Source: Longimicrobium sp. (GTDB lineage: Bacteria; Gemmatimonadota; Gemmatimonadetes; Longimicrobiales; Longimicrobiaceae). Taken from it: a stretch of DNA of 64,000 nt. Below are positions 27,704 through 36,283 of this stretch, piece after piece. A program made the position numbers and the translations under genes. Position 1 is the first letter of the stretch, and each line of letters opens with the position of its first letter. The stretch lies in the NCBI RefSeq assembly GCF_036388275.1, contig NZ_DASVSF010000065.1, positions 13,749 through 77,748 of the forward strand, in the 5' to 3' direction. The notes below the pieces were generated by a model. The model had not been told where the DNA came from, ran no database searches, and worked only from the letters and a program-made list of their open reading frames with translations.

Positions 27704-29269
27704 GTGCCTAGATCGCGCGAGGATGTCCGCGAGGCGCTGGCGTGGGCGCCCTGGATCGCCGCCCTGGGCGCGCTCACGGCAGGGCTGGTGGCCGTGCGTC
27801 CATCTCTCGACAAGGCGCACGTGGCCCTGGCGTACCTGCTGCTGGTGCTCGCGGCCAGCGCCCGGGGCAGCCGCGCCCGCGGGCTGGCGCTCGCTCTTCT
27901 CTCGTTCCTCTGCTTCAACTTCTTCTTCCTTCTCCCATACGGCACCTTCGTCATCCACAGGGCGCTGGACTGGCTGGTGCTGTTCAGCTACCTCGCCGTG
28001 ACCACGGTGGCGACCCAGCTCCTGTATCGCGCACGCCGCGAAGCCGAAGAGGCTGGGCGCCGTGCCGCGGAGATCGACCGTCTCGCCACGCTCGGGGCCG
28101 AGACGCTGAACGCCGGCCGGGCGGACCAGGCGCTGCACGCGATCGCGGAAGTGATCCGGTCTACGTTGGGGATGGGAGCCTGCGAGATCTGGCTGCGGGA
28201 CGATTCCGGCGGCGTCCGTCCAGGCGCCCGCGCAGGCGGCGAAGCCGAAGCAGGCCCGGATGCCCCTGGCAAGGGCGCGACGGCCGCGGCGCTGGCGGAC
28301 GACCGCGTCGTTCCGGTTGTGGAGCGGCTGGATGGAACCGTTCGGATGCTGCCGGACGGTGGCGACCTGGTGCCGGCGGTGGATGACGCGCGCGGCCTCT
28401 CCCTCCCGCTTCGCGTTCGTGGCCGCACCGTCGGCGTGCTCCGTGTGACGCGCGAAGGCGGGATCACCCTGGACGCGGCGCAGCGGCGGTTCTTCGCGGC
28501 CCTGTCGTACTACGCCGCGCTGGGCGCCGAGCGGGTGCGGCTGATCGCCGACGCCGAGCGGGCGGAGGCGCTGCGCGAGGCGGACCGGCTGAAGGACGCG
28601 CTGCTCGCGTCGGTGTCGCACGACCTGCGCACGCCGCTCACGACGATCAAGGCGCTCGCCCACGAGATGCGCGGCACCGGGGACGAGCGCGCGGTGATGA
28701 TCGAGGAAGAGGCGGACAGGTTGAACCGCTTTGTGGCGGACCTGCTGGACCTGTCGCGGCTGAACGCGGGGGAGCTGCGGGTCGACGCCCAGGTGGTCGC
28801 GGCGGAGGATCTCGTCGGCGCGGCGCTCCAACGCGTCGCCGGTCCCCTCCACGACCGCGAGGTGCGGGCGAGCGTAGAGCCGGGTGATCCACTGCTGCTG
28901 GGACGCTTCGACTTCGTCCACTCGCTGCGCGTCCTGGTGAACCTGCTGGAGAACGCGCACAAGTACGCTCCGCCGGGCACACCCATCGACTTTGTCGCGA
29001 CGCGAGAGGGGGATCGTCTCGCTTTCGAGATCGCGGACCGCGGACCGGGGATCCCGCCTTCCGAGGTGGAGCATGTGTTCGCGCCGTTCTACCGCGCTCG
29101 CGGGGCCGTGCCCGACGCCGATAGAGCGGGACTGGGCCTGTCCATCGCACGGCGGCTGGCGGAGGTGCAGGGTGGTTCGCTCCTGCACGAGACCCGCGCC
29201 GGCGGCGGAAGCGTCTTCATCTTTACGGTACCCACGGCGACCCTTCCGGATGAGGCGGCGGGCCGATGA
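27704..29269 (+). CDS. kdpD: KdpD C-terminal half: DUF4118-GAF-histidine kinase
   Basis: 521 aa from GTG. Residues 12-100 hold four membrane helices of the DUF4118 type found in the middle of KdpD. Residues 125-275 are a GAF-like domain. HisKA has SVSHDLRTPLTTIK with phospho-acceptor His306. The ATPase domain has NLLENAHKYAPPGTP, ADRGPGIPP and GLGLSIARRLAEVQGG. It lacks the N-terminal KdpD sensor/USP part, which is a separate gene at 36284. It should phosphorylate KdpE, the gene immediately upstream. Split KdpD proteins are known in other phyla, but here the halves flank the pump genes. Confidence 0.9.
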   Translation: MPRSREDVREALAWAPWIAALGALTAGLVAVRPSLDKAHVALAYLLLVLAASARGSRARGLALALLSFLCFNFFFLLPYGTFVIHRALDWLVLFSYLAVTTVATQLLYRARREAEEAGRRAAEIDRLATLGAETLNAGRADQALHAIAEVIRSTLGMGACEIWLRDDSGGVRPGARAGGEAEAGPDAPGKGATAAALADDRVVPVVERLDGTVRMLPDGGDLVPAVDDARGLSLPLRVRGRTVGVLRVTREGGITLDAAQRRFFAALSYYAALGAERVRLIADAERAEALREADRLKDALLASVSHDLRTPLTTIKALAHEMRGTGDERAVMIEEEADRLNRFVADLLDLSRLNAGELRVDAQVVAAEDLVGAALQRVAGPLHDREVRASVEPGDPLLLGRFDFVHSLRVLVNLLENAHKYAPPGTPIDFVATREGDRLAFEIADRGPGIPPSEVEHVFAPFYRARGAVPDADRAGLGLSIARRLAEVQGGSLLHETRAGGGSVFIFTVPTATLPDEAAGR

Positions 29270-29366
29270 GGCAGGCCTGCGGTGCGGGCTGCGGCTGATG
29301 TCGTTGTTTCTGGGATGCGACGAACCAGATTGCACCGTGCAAACTTACGATGAGGGAGCGTGCACG

Positions 29367-29588
29367 ATGGCCAGCAGGGTACATGAACAGTTCCACGGGC
29401 GGTTCGTGCGGCGCGTGATCCCCTTGGTGGTGGTGCTGAGCGGGTGCGGCGGCGACCCGCCACCGGATCTCGGCCGCGAGAAATACATGGCCGACAAGCA
29501 GCACTGCGAGTCCATTTCCGACGCCGAACCGGCCCAGAAAGCCTGCATGACGTACCGGGGCTGGCCCGACGGAGAGTACCGCCGTTAG
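29367..29588 (+). CDS. Small lipoprotein of unknown function
   Basis: A 73-aa protein with a basic N-terminus, a hydrophobic run and a clean lipobox (VVVLSGC), so a mature lipoprotein of about 45 residues starting CGGDPPPD. The mature part has two further Cys residues (QHCESIS and KACMTYRG) that could form a disulfide. ATG 29367 has GAGGGA upstream. It follows the kinase gene by 97 nt and ends before a strong terminator. No family recognised. Confidence 0.65.
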   Translation: MASRVHEQFHGRFVRRVIPLVVVLSGCGGDPPPDLGREKYMADKQHCESISDAEPAQKACMTYRGWPDGEYRR

Positions 29589-29661
29589 GCGTCCTTGCGG
29601 TTGGAAACGTCCCGGTCAACGTTGCGGTTCTCAGTGACCGAACAGTGGATGTCGTCCTGTC

Positions 29662-29702
29662 GACCACCGCCCGGTGCTCCCCGCGCCGGGCGGTGGTCTT
29701 TG
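29662..29702 (+). terminator. Strong Rho-independent terminator
   Basis: GACCACCGCCCGG (29662-29674) pairs with CCGGGCGGTGGTC (29686-29698), a perfect 13-bp stem with 11-nt loop, followed by TTTG. It closes the kup-kdpE-kdpD transcript and separates it from the pump genes. Confidence 0.85.
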
Positions 29703-29802
29703 TGAGATCTGAACGCAAAGGCGCCCTGCCTTTGTGCGGCCTTTACGGCTTGTTGCCTACCTTCGACGCGTAACGTTCCGAACCCCTCGCGGCGAGCCCG
29801 CG

Positions 29803-30357
29803 ATGATCGGGATCGGGCATTCCAGGCGTCGACCCATGGTGAACGCGCGACTTTCCCGAACCGCCCACGTGGTCCTGCACGCGGTGCTGCCGGCGCTCCT
29901 GCTCCTCGCCGGCGCGGCGTGCGAACGTGGGGCCGATACGACACGTGCCGCGCATCCGGAGCGGCTGCACGGCGAGTGGACGGTGGAGTTCCACCTGGAG
30001 CACCGCGCAACGCTCACTCGCGACACCATCGGCCCGCCGCCCGTGAACGGAAGTGTGGTGCTGCTCGAGGATTCACGGCACCGCCGCATCGAGGGCTTGT
30101 CCGGCCCCGCCACGCACTACGGCGTCTACTCCGCCGATCTGCGGTCGCTGGACCTGCCCGCGACCGCGCAGGTGCCCACGCTGATGGCGCGGCTGGCCCG
30201 CGGTGACTCCGTGGAGTTCGCCTTCGATCCGGGGCAGGGGCACCCGTTCGCGGGACGGGGTGTGCTCGCGGGCGATTCGCTGACGGGGCAGTGGTGGACG
30301 CGTGGAGGCCGGACGACGGGGCGCAGCTCCGGGCGGTTCACCATGCGCCGCCCATAA
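29803..30357 (+). CDS. Exported protein of unknown function
   Basis: A 184-aa protein. The N-terminus is basic, then a hydrophobic stretch VVLHAVLPALLLLAGAACE, probably a signal peptide with a lipobox-like Cys. The mature part is beta-rich: LHGEWTVEFHLE, an alternating strand pattern, and a C-terminal VLAGDSLTGQWWTRGG with a basic tail. ATG 29803 is taken as start; ATG 29836 (MVNARLSR) would also keep the signal. No family recognised. It lies between the terminator and the kdp pump genes and may be unrelated to potassium transport. Confidence 0.6.
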   Translation: MIGIGHSRRRPMVNARLSRTAHVVLHAVLPALLLLAGAACERGADTTRAAHPERLHGEWTVEFHLEHRATLTRDTIGPPPVNGSVVLLEDSRHRRIEGLSGPATHYGVYSADLRSLDLPATAQVPTLMARLARGDSVEFAFDPGQGHPFAGRGVLAGDSLTGQWWTRGGRTTGRSSGRFTMRRP

Positions 30358-30431
30358 CGGACGCACATCACGCCGGGCGCGGCGCGGCGCGAGGGCGCCG
30401 CCGGATCGTCCGGCATCAACCCGACAGGATC

Positions 30432-30548
30432 ATGCTCGACGTGATCTACCTGCTCGCCAGCGCCGGATTCTTCGCCGCCATGCTCGCGTACGTGCGCGGG
30501 TGCGAGGCGCTGGGCCGCCAGGCGGGCGAGGCGGAGGGACCGAAATGA
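30432..30548 (+). CDS. 38-aa membrane protein leading the kdp pump operon
   Basis: MLDVIYLLASAGFFAAMLAY forms one membrane helix, followed by VRGCEALGRQ and an acidic tail. The ATG has AGGA seven bases upstream, and its stop overlaps the kdpF start (ATGA). Similar tiny proteins precede kdpF in other bacteria. It is likely a membrane microprotein acting with the Kdp complex; this is inferred from position. Confidence 0.7.
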   Translation: MLDVIYLLASAGFFAAMLAYVRGCEALGRQAGEAEGPK

Positions 30549-30634
30549 CCGCCGAAAATTGGAGTGGACTGGTGCTGGCGGCCGCGCTTCTCGCCTACCT
30601 GACGTACACGCTGCTGAGACCGGAGAAGTTCTGA
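30545..30634 (+). CDS. kdpF: KdpF, stabilising subunit of the K+ pump
   Basis: A 29-aa single-span protein, MTAENWSGLVLAAALLAYLT and then YTLLRPEKF. The final LLRPEKF is the hallmark of KdpF. It stabilises the KdpABC complex in the inner membrane. It is coupled by overlap to the 38-aa gene and lies one base before kdpA. Confidence 0.9.
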   Translation: MTAENWSGLVLAAALLAYLTYTLLRPEKF

Positions 30635-30635
30635 G

Positions 30636-32354
30636 ATGACCGCCAACGGATGGCTCCAGATCCTCTTCTACTGCGCCCTCGTGCTCCTGCTGGCGAAGCC
30701 CATGGGCATCTACATCCACGCCGTCTACGAGGGGCGGCGGCGGTGGCTGGGCCCGGCGGAGACCGGGATCTACCGCGCGCTGGGGGTGGACCCCGATGAA
30801 GACCAGCACTGGACACGCTACGCGGCCGGCATGCTGCTCTTCGGCGTGGTGTCGATGCTGGCGACCTACGCCGTGCTGCGCCTGCAGGCCGTGCTGCCAC
30901 TCAACCCGCAGGGGATGGCGGCCGTGCCGGACCGGCAGGCGTTCGAGACGGCGGCGTCCTTCACCACGAACACCAACTGGCAGAGCTACGGCGGTGAGAG
31001 CACGATGTCGTACTTCTCGCAGATGACGCAGCTCGCCTTTCACAACTTCGCCTCCGCGGCCGCGGGGATGTGCGTCGCGTTCGCCCTGGCGCGCGGCATC
31101 GTCCGGCGCTCGGCCGGACGGCTGGGCAGCTTCTGGGCGGACCTCGTCCGCGGGACGCTCTACCTGTTCCTCCCCCTCTCCATCATCCTGGCGCTCGTCC
31201 TGGTTTCGCGCGGCGTCATCCAGAACTTCAAGCCCTACGACGTGGTGACGACGGTCGAGGGCGTGCAGCAGACTCTGGCCATGGGGCCGGTAGCGTCGCA
31301 GGAGGCGATCAAGCAGCTGGGCACCAACGGCGGCGGCTTCTTCAACGCCAACGCGGCGCATCCGTTCGAGAATCCCACGCCGTTCACCAACCTGCTCTCC
31401 ATGCTGGCGATCTTCCTGATTCCCGCCGGCGTCGTCTACGCGTTCGGGCGGATGGCGGGGAAGCCGCGCCACGGCTGGGCCATCCTCGCCGCGATGTTCA
31501 TCCTTTTCGTCGCCGGAACGGCGGTGACCTATGCGGCCGAGTCCGCCGGCAACCCGATCCACGCCGCTCGCGGGATCGACGTGGCGGGCGTGGTGGAAGG
31601 CCACTCCGCGGGGAACATGGAGGGGAAGGAGACGCGGTTCGGCATCGTGGGCAGCGCGCTGTACGCCGTGGTGACGACAGCGGCCAGCTGCGGCGCCGTG
31701 AACGCCATGCACGACTCCTTCACGCCCATGGGCGGGCTGGTGCCCATGGTCAACATGCAGCTGGGCGAGGTCATTTTCGGCGGCGTGGGCGCGGGGCTGT
31801 ACGGGATGCTGATCTTCGTGGTCCTCACCGTCTTCCTGGCGGGTCTGATGGTGGGGCGGACCCCGGAGTACCTGGGGAAGAAGATCGGGAGCCGCGAGGT
31901 GCAGATGACCATGCTTTACGTCCTCGCGTTTCCCGCGGTGGTGCTGATCATGACCGCCGGCGCATCGGTGATGGATGCCGGCCTCGCCGGGCGCAACAAC
32001 GCCGGCCCGCACGGGCTCAGCGAAATGCTGTACGCCTTTACCTCCGCAGGCTCCAACAACGGCAGCGCCTTCGCGGGGCTTACGGGCGGCACCTACTTCT
32101 ACAACACGATGATGGGGATGGCGATGCTGATCGGCCGCTTCGCCTTGGTCGTCCCGGCGCTCGCGCTGGGCGGCTTCCTCTCCGAGCGGCGGGTGACGCC
32201 GGAGACGGCGGGCACCTTTCCCGTCGACACGCCGCTCTTCGTGGGGCTGCTGGTGTCGGTGATCCTGATCGTGGGCGCGCTGACGTACTTCCCGGTACTC
32301 GCGCTGGGCCCTGTCGTCGAGCACCTGATGATGAACGCCGGGTGGGTGTTCTGA
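30636..32354 (+). CDS. kdpA: Potassium-transporting ATPase subunit A
   Basis: 572 aa. The K+-channel-like subunit of the high-affinity pump, with about ten membrane helices. Family motifs: TNTNWQSYGGESTMSYFSQM, GTNGGGFFNANAAHPFENPT, and AFTSAGSNNGSAFAGLT near residue 470. These Gly-rich segments form the selectivity filter. The stop shares one base with the kdpB start. Expression is expected at low K+ under KdpE control. Confidence 0.96.
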   Translation: MTANGWLQILFYCALVLLLAKPMGIYIHAVYEGRRRWLGPAETGIYRALGVDPDEDQHWTRYAAGMLLFGVVSMLATYAVLRLQAVLPLNPQGMAAVPDRQAFETAASFTTNTNWQSYGGESTMSYFSQMTQLAFHNFASAAAGMCVAFALARGIVRRSAGRLGSFWADLVRGTLYLFLPLSIILALVLVSRGVIQNFKPYDVVTTVEGVQQTLAMGPVASQEAIKQLGTNGGGFFNANAAHPFENPTPFTNLLSMLAIFLIPAGVVYAFGRMAGKPRHGWAILAAMFILFVAGTAVTYAAESAGNPIHAARGIDVAGVVEGHSAGNMEGKETRFGIVGSALYAVVTTAASCGAVNAMHDSFTPMGGLVPMVNMQLGEVIFGGVGAGLYGMLIFVVLTVFLAGLMVGRTPEYLGKKIGSREVQMTMLYVLAFPAVVLIMTAGASVMDAGLAGRNNAGPHGLSEMLYAFTSAGSNNGSAFAGLTGGTYFYNTMMGMAMLIGRFALVVPALALGGFLSERRVTPETAGTFPVDTPLFVGLLVSVILIVGALTYFPVLALGPVVEHLMMNAGWVF

Positions 32355-34483
32355 TGAGCACACCGCTAAAGGACCGCGCGGAGTTACGCAGGGCGGAGCC
32401 GCCGACGGCGCCACCCTCTGCCCAGGGCCGGCGCGCGAAGGCCCGGCCGCTCTTCGACGGGCCTGTCGTCCGGCGTGCCGCGGTGGATGCGTTCGCCAAG
32501 CTCGGCCCGCGCCACATGGTGCGGAACCCCGTGATGTTCGTCGTACTCATCGGCAGCGTGGCAACCACGCTCCTGCTTCTGCGCGACGTGGCGGAGGGGG
32601 AGAAGATCGGATTCACCGTCCAGATCGCGCTGTGGCTGTGGTTCACGGTGCTCTTCGCCAACTTCGCCGAGGCCATGGCAGAGGGGCGCGGCAAGGCCCA
32701 GGCGGACACGCTGCGCCGCAACCGCACGGAGGCGATGGCGAAGCGCCTGGTCGACCCGGCTGACCGGGTGCGCACGGAGTCCGTCTCCGCGACGGCGCTG
32801 CGCAAAGGCGACCTGATCCTGTGCACGCCGGGCGACGTGATCGCCTCGGACGGCGAGGTGGTGGAGGGCGTGGCGTCGGTGGACGAATCGGCCATCACCG
32901 GCGAGAGCGCGCCCGTCGTCCGCGAATCCGGCGGTGATCGCTCGGCCGTGACGGGGGGCACCAGGGTGCTCAGCGACTGGCTGGTGATCCGCATCACCAG
33001 CAACCCCGGCGAAACCTTCATCGACCGGATGATCGCGCTGGTGGAAGGCGCCACGCGGCAGAAGACGCCGAACGAGATCGCGCTGGCCATCCTCCTCTCC
33101 GGACTGACCATCATCTTCCTCCTGGCCGTGGCCACGCTTCAGCCGTTCGCGGTCTACAGCGGCGGCCCCGTGCCGACGGTCGTCCTCATCGCCCTGCTCG
33201 TCTGCCTGATCCCCACGACGATCGGGGGGCTGCTGTCGGCGATCGGCATCGCGGGAATGGACCGGATGATCCAGCACAACGTGATCGCCACCAGCGGCCG
33301 CGCGGTAGAGGCGGCGGGCGACGTCAACACGCTGCTGCTGGACAAGACGGGGACGATCACCCTCGGCAATCGGCAGGCGGCGGAGTTCATCCCCGTCGCG
33401 GGCGTCACGGCCGAGCGGCTGGCCGACCGCGCGCAGCTCGCCTCGCTCGCCGACGAGACACCGGAGGGGCGGAGCATCGTGGTGCTGGCGAAGGAGGCGT
33501 ACGGCATCCGTGGCCGCACGCTGGCGGAGGGTGAGCACGCGCTCGTCCCTTTCACGGCGCAAACGCGGATGAGCGGCATCGACCTGGACGGCCACTGCAT
33601 CCGTAAGGGCGCGGGCGATTCCGTCGCCCGCTGGGTGCGCGAACACGGTGGCGAGGTCCCGCCGGAGCTGGACGCCGCCGTGGAGTGCATCTCCCGCGCG
33701 GGCGGCACACCGCTGGTCGTCGCCGAGAAGAACGGCGGGGCCGCGCAGGCGCTCGGCGTGGTCTACCTCAAGGACGTGGTCAAGGGCGGCATCCGCGAGC
33801 GCTTCGAGCGGCTCCGTGCCATGGGGATTCGCACCATCATGATTACGGGAGACAACCCGCTCACCGCCGCCGCCATCGCCCAGGAGGCGGGGGTGGACGA
33901 CTTCCTGGCCGAGGCCAGGCCCGAGGACAAGATGGAGGTCATCCGCCGCGAGCAGCAGGGCGGACGACTGGTGGCCATGACGGGCGACGGGACCAACGAC
34001 GCGCCGGCGCTGGCGCAGGCCGATGTGGGCGTGGCGATGAACAGCGGCACGCAGGCGGCCAAGGAAGCCGGCAACATGGTGGACCTGGATTCCAACCCCA
34101 CGAAGCTCATCGAGGTGGTGGAGATCGGAAAGCAGCTGCTGATGACGCGCGGCAGCCTGACGACGTTCAGCATCGCCAACGACGTGGCCAAGTACTTCGC
34201 CATCATCCCGGCGATGTTCGTCGCCACGTATCCCGAGCTCGACGCACTGAACGTGATGCGGCTGGCCAGCCCGCAGTCGGCCATCCTGGCCAGTGTGATC
34301 TTCAACGCCCTCATCATCGTCGCGCTCATTCCGCTGGCCCTGCGCGGCGTGAAGTATCGTCCGGCGCCCGCGAGCGTGATCCTGCGCCGCAACCTGCTCG
34401 TCTACGGCCTGGGCGGACTGATCGTGCCCTTCGTGGGGATCAAGCTGATCGACGTGATCCTGTCCGTGCTCGGACTGGCGTGA
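32354..34483 (+). CDS. kdpB: Potassium-transporting ATPase subunit B
   Basis: 709 aa, the P-type ATPase subunit that hydrolyses ATP. Phosphorylation motif DKTGTIT with Asp330; the upstream TGES loop reads DESAITGESAPV; the ATP site includes FTAQTRMSGIDL and the KGAGDSV lysine; the hinge is GDGTNDAPALAQADVGVAMN. About seven membrane helices. The frame is open for 1.3 kb upstream over kdpA, but ATG 32354, overlapping the kdpA stop, gives the family N-terminus. There is nothing unusual in the catalytic residues. Confidence 0.96.
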   Translation: MSTPLKDRAELRRAEPPTAPPSAQGRRAKARPLFDGPVVRRAAVDAFAKLGPRHMVRNPVMFVVLIGSVATTLLLLRDVAEGEKIGFTVQIALWLWFTVLFANFAEAMAEGRGKAQADTLRRNRTEAMAKRLVDPADRVRTESVSATALRKGDLILCTPGDVIASDGEVVEGVASVDESAITGESAPVVRESGGDRSAVTGGTRVLSDWLVIRITSNPGETFIDRMIALVEGATRQKTPNEIALAILLSGLTIIFLLAVATLQPFAVYSGGPVPTVVLIALLVCLIPTTIGGLLSAIGIAGMDRMIQHNVIATSGRAVEAAGDVNTLLLDKTGTITLGNRQAAEFIPVAGVTAERLADRAQLASLADETPEGRSIVVLAKEAYGIRGRTLAEGEHALVPFTAQTRMSGIDLDGHCIRKGAGDSVARWVREHGGEVPPELDAAVECISRAGGTPLVVAEKNGGAAQALGVVYLKDVVKGGIRERFERLRAMGIRTIMITGDNPLTAAAIAQEAGVDDFLAEARPEDKMEVIRREQQGGRLVAMTGDGTNDAPALAQADVGVAMNSGTQAAKEAGNMVDLDSNPTKLIEVVEIGKQLLMTRGSLTTFSIANDVAKYFAIIPAMFVATYPELDALNVMRLASPQSAILASVIFNALIIVALIPLALRGVKYRPAPASVILRRNLLVYGLGGLIVPFVGIKLIDVILSVLGLA

Positions 34484-34508
34484 CGGCCCTGAAACAGAGA
34501 GACGGACG

Positions 34509-35120
34509 ATGATCAAGAACCAGATCCGCCCCGCCGTCGTCGGCACGCTGGTGCTGATGCTGATCACGGGCGCGCTGTACCCCGGCGTCGTCACGGCGCT
34601 GGCGCAGGTGATCTTTCCCCGGCAGGCCAATGGCTCGCTCGTCGAAGCTGACGGGCGGGTGGTGGGGAGCGAGCTGATCGGCCAACCGTTTGCCGGGCCC
34701 GCCTACTTCCACCCGCGCCCGTCCGCCGCAGGGAGCGGCTACGACGGCGGCGCGTCCGGCGGCACCAACAAGGGCCCGACGGACCGCAAACTGGCCGACA
34801 CGCTGATTACGCAGTCGGTCGCGCAAGCCGTCGAGGCGGAGGGTGCGCAGCCCGGCCGCGTGCCTGCCGACATGGCCACGCGCAGCGCGTCAGGGCTGGA
34901 TCCGCACATCTCGCCCGCCAACGCGGCGCTGCAGGTGGCCCGCGTGGCCCACAGCCGCGGGGTGGACGCGGCGCGCGTTCAGGCGCTCGTAGCGCGGCAC
35001 ACGGAAGGCCGTACGCTCGGCCTCCTGGGCGAGCCGCAGGTGAATGTGCTGCTGCTCAACCTGGCGCTGGATCGGGAGACGGAACGCCCGGCGGCGGCTC
35101 CGGCTCCGACCAGGCCCTGA
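34509..35120 (+). CDS. kdpC: Potassium-transporting ATPase subunit C
   Basis: 203 aa. One N-terminal membrane helix (VVGTLVLMLITGALYPGVVT) and a periplasmic domain with GSELIGQPF, FHPRPSAAG, SGLDPHISPANAALQVARVA and GEPQVNVLLLNLALD, all KdpC signatures. It completes the KdpFABC pump. AGAGAGACGG upstream of the ATG serves as ribosome-binding site. The porin-like gene follows 55 nt later. Confidence 0.95.
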   Translation: MIKNQIRPAVVGTLVLMLITGALYPGVVTALAQVIFPRQANGSLVEADGRVVGSELIGQPFAGPAYFHPRPSAAGSGYDGGASGGTNKGPTDRKLADTLITQSVAQAVEAEGAQPGRVPADMATRSASGLDPHISPANAALQVARVAHSRGVDAARVQALVARHTEGRTLGLLGEPQVNVLLLNLALDRETERPAAAPAPTRP

Positions 35121-35175
35121 CCCCTGTTTCACTACTTTCGACGGCGATCCGACTCGCCTGGAGATAAACGGACTG

Positions 35176-36267
35176 ATGAAAAAGATGCTCATCCTGGCGG
35201 GCGCCGCGGCGCTCGCCTGGCCGGCCGTGCTGCTGGGGCAGGAAAACGACTCCACCCCGCGAATCACCTTCGGCGCGTTCGTGGACGGTTACTACGCGTA
35301 CGACTTCGGCCGGCCTGCTTCGCACGACCGGCCGTTCACCACGCAGGCCGCGCGGCACGACGAGTTCAGCCTGAACCTGGCGCACGTGGAGGCGCGCTAC
35401 GCCTCGCCGACGGTGCGCGGCCGGGTGGCGCTGCAGGCGGGGACCAGCGTGCAGTTCAACTACGCCGGCGAGCCGGACGCGCTGGCCGGCACTCAGCCCA
35501 ACTACCTGCCGCTGGTGCAGGAAGCCATGCTTGGCGTCAGCGTGGCGCCCAACCTGTGGATCGACGCGGGAATCATGCTGTCGCACGTCGGCAGCGAGAG
35601 CTGGATCTCCATCGACAACCCCACCTACACCCGTTCGCTGGCGGCGGAGTTCAGCCCCTACTACGAAACCGGTGTGCGCGCCACCTGGCAGCCGCTGCCG
35701 AACCTGAGCGCGCAGTTCAACGTGGTGAACGGCTGGCAGCTCATCTCCGAAAACAACGAAGACAAAGCCGTTGGCGTGCGCATCGACTGGACGCCGGTGG
35801 TCCCGCTCACGCTTTCGTACTCCAACTACATCGGTCGCGAGCCCCTCGCGGCGACGGGCGAGCAGGACGTGCGGGTTTTCCATGACCTCATCGCCCGCTG
35901 GGCGCCGAGCGGCCGCGCGCTGCTGATCGGCACCGTGGATTTCGGCACGCAGCACGAGAGCGAGTGGCTGGCCGCCTCGGTGGTCGGCCGCTGGTGGCTG
36001 ACGCCGGCGATGGGGATCAACGGCCGGATCGAGCGCTTCGACGACGAGCGCGGCGTGGTCTCCACCACCGGCATGGCGGTCGCACCGGGGCTGGTGACGA
36101 ACGGCGCCTCCGTCGGCCTCGACGTCCAGCGGGGCCCTGCGGTGTGGCGCACGGAATTGAGGACCTTCTTCGGCGCGGAGGAGGCGATCTTCCCTGACCG
36201 TGATGGCGATGGCGGGGTGGCGAAGACGTCCACCGCGGTGGTGACGTCGCTCTCGGTCCGCTTCTGA
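35176..36267 (+). CDS. Outer-membrane beta-barrel (porin-like) protein
   Basis: 363 aa with a signal peptide (MKKMLILAGAAALAWPAVLL, cleavage near GQE). The mature protein alternates aromatic-ended strands: FGAFVDGYYAYDFG, FSLNLAHVEARYAS, LWIDAGIMLSHVG, YYETGVRATWQPLPNLS, and it ends in a terminal Phe after SLSVRF, the usual signal for barrel assembly. It resembles outer-membrane proteins often found beside kdp genes in Bacteroidota-like and Gemmatimonadota-like genomes. It may let K+ or another solute enter the periplasm; this is inferred from the operon. Diderm envelope confirmed by this gene. Confidence 0.8.
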   Translation: MKKMLILAGAAALAWPAVLLGQENDSTPRITFGAFVDGYYAYDFGRPASHDRPFTTQAARHDEFSLNLAHVEARYASPTVRGRVALQAGTSVQFNYAGEPDALAGTQPNYLPLVQEAMLGVSVAPNLWIDAGIMLSHVGSESWISIDNPTYTRSLAAEFSPYYETGVRATWQPLPNLSAQFNVVNGWQLISENNEDKAVGVRIDWTPVVPLTLSYSNYIGREPLAATGEQDVRVFHDLIARWAPSGRALLIGTVDFGTQHESEWLAASVVGRWWLTPAMGINGRIERFDDERGVVSTTGMAVAPGLVTNGASVGLDVQRGPAVWRTELRTFFGAEEAIFPDRDGDGGVAKTSTAVVTSLSVRF

Positions 36268-36283
36268 GCATGCCCGGCCGCGC

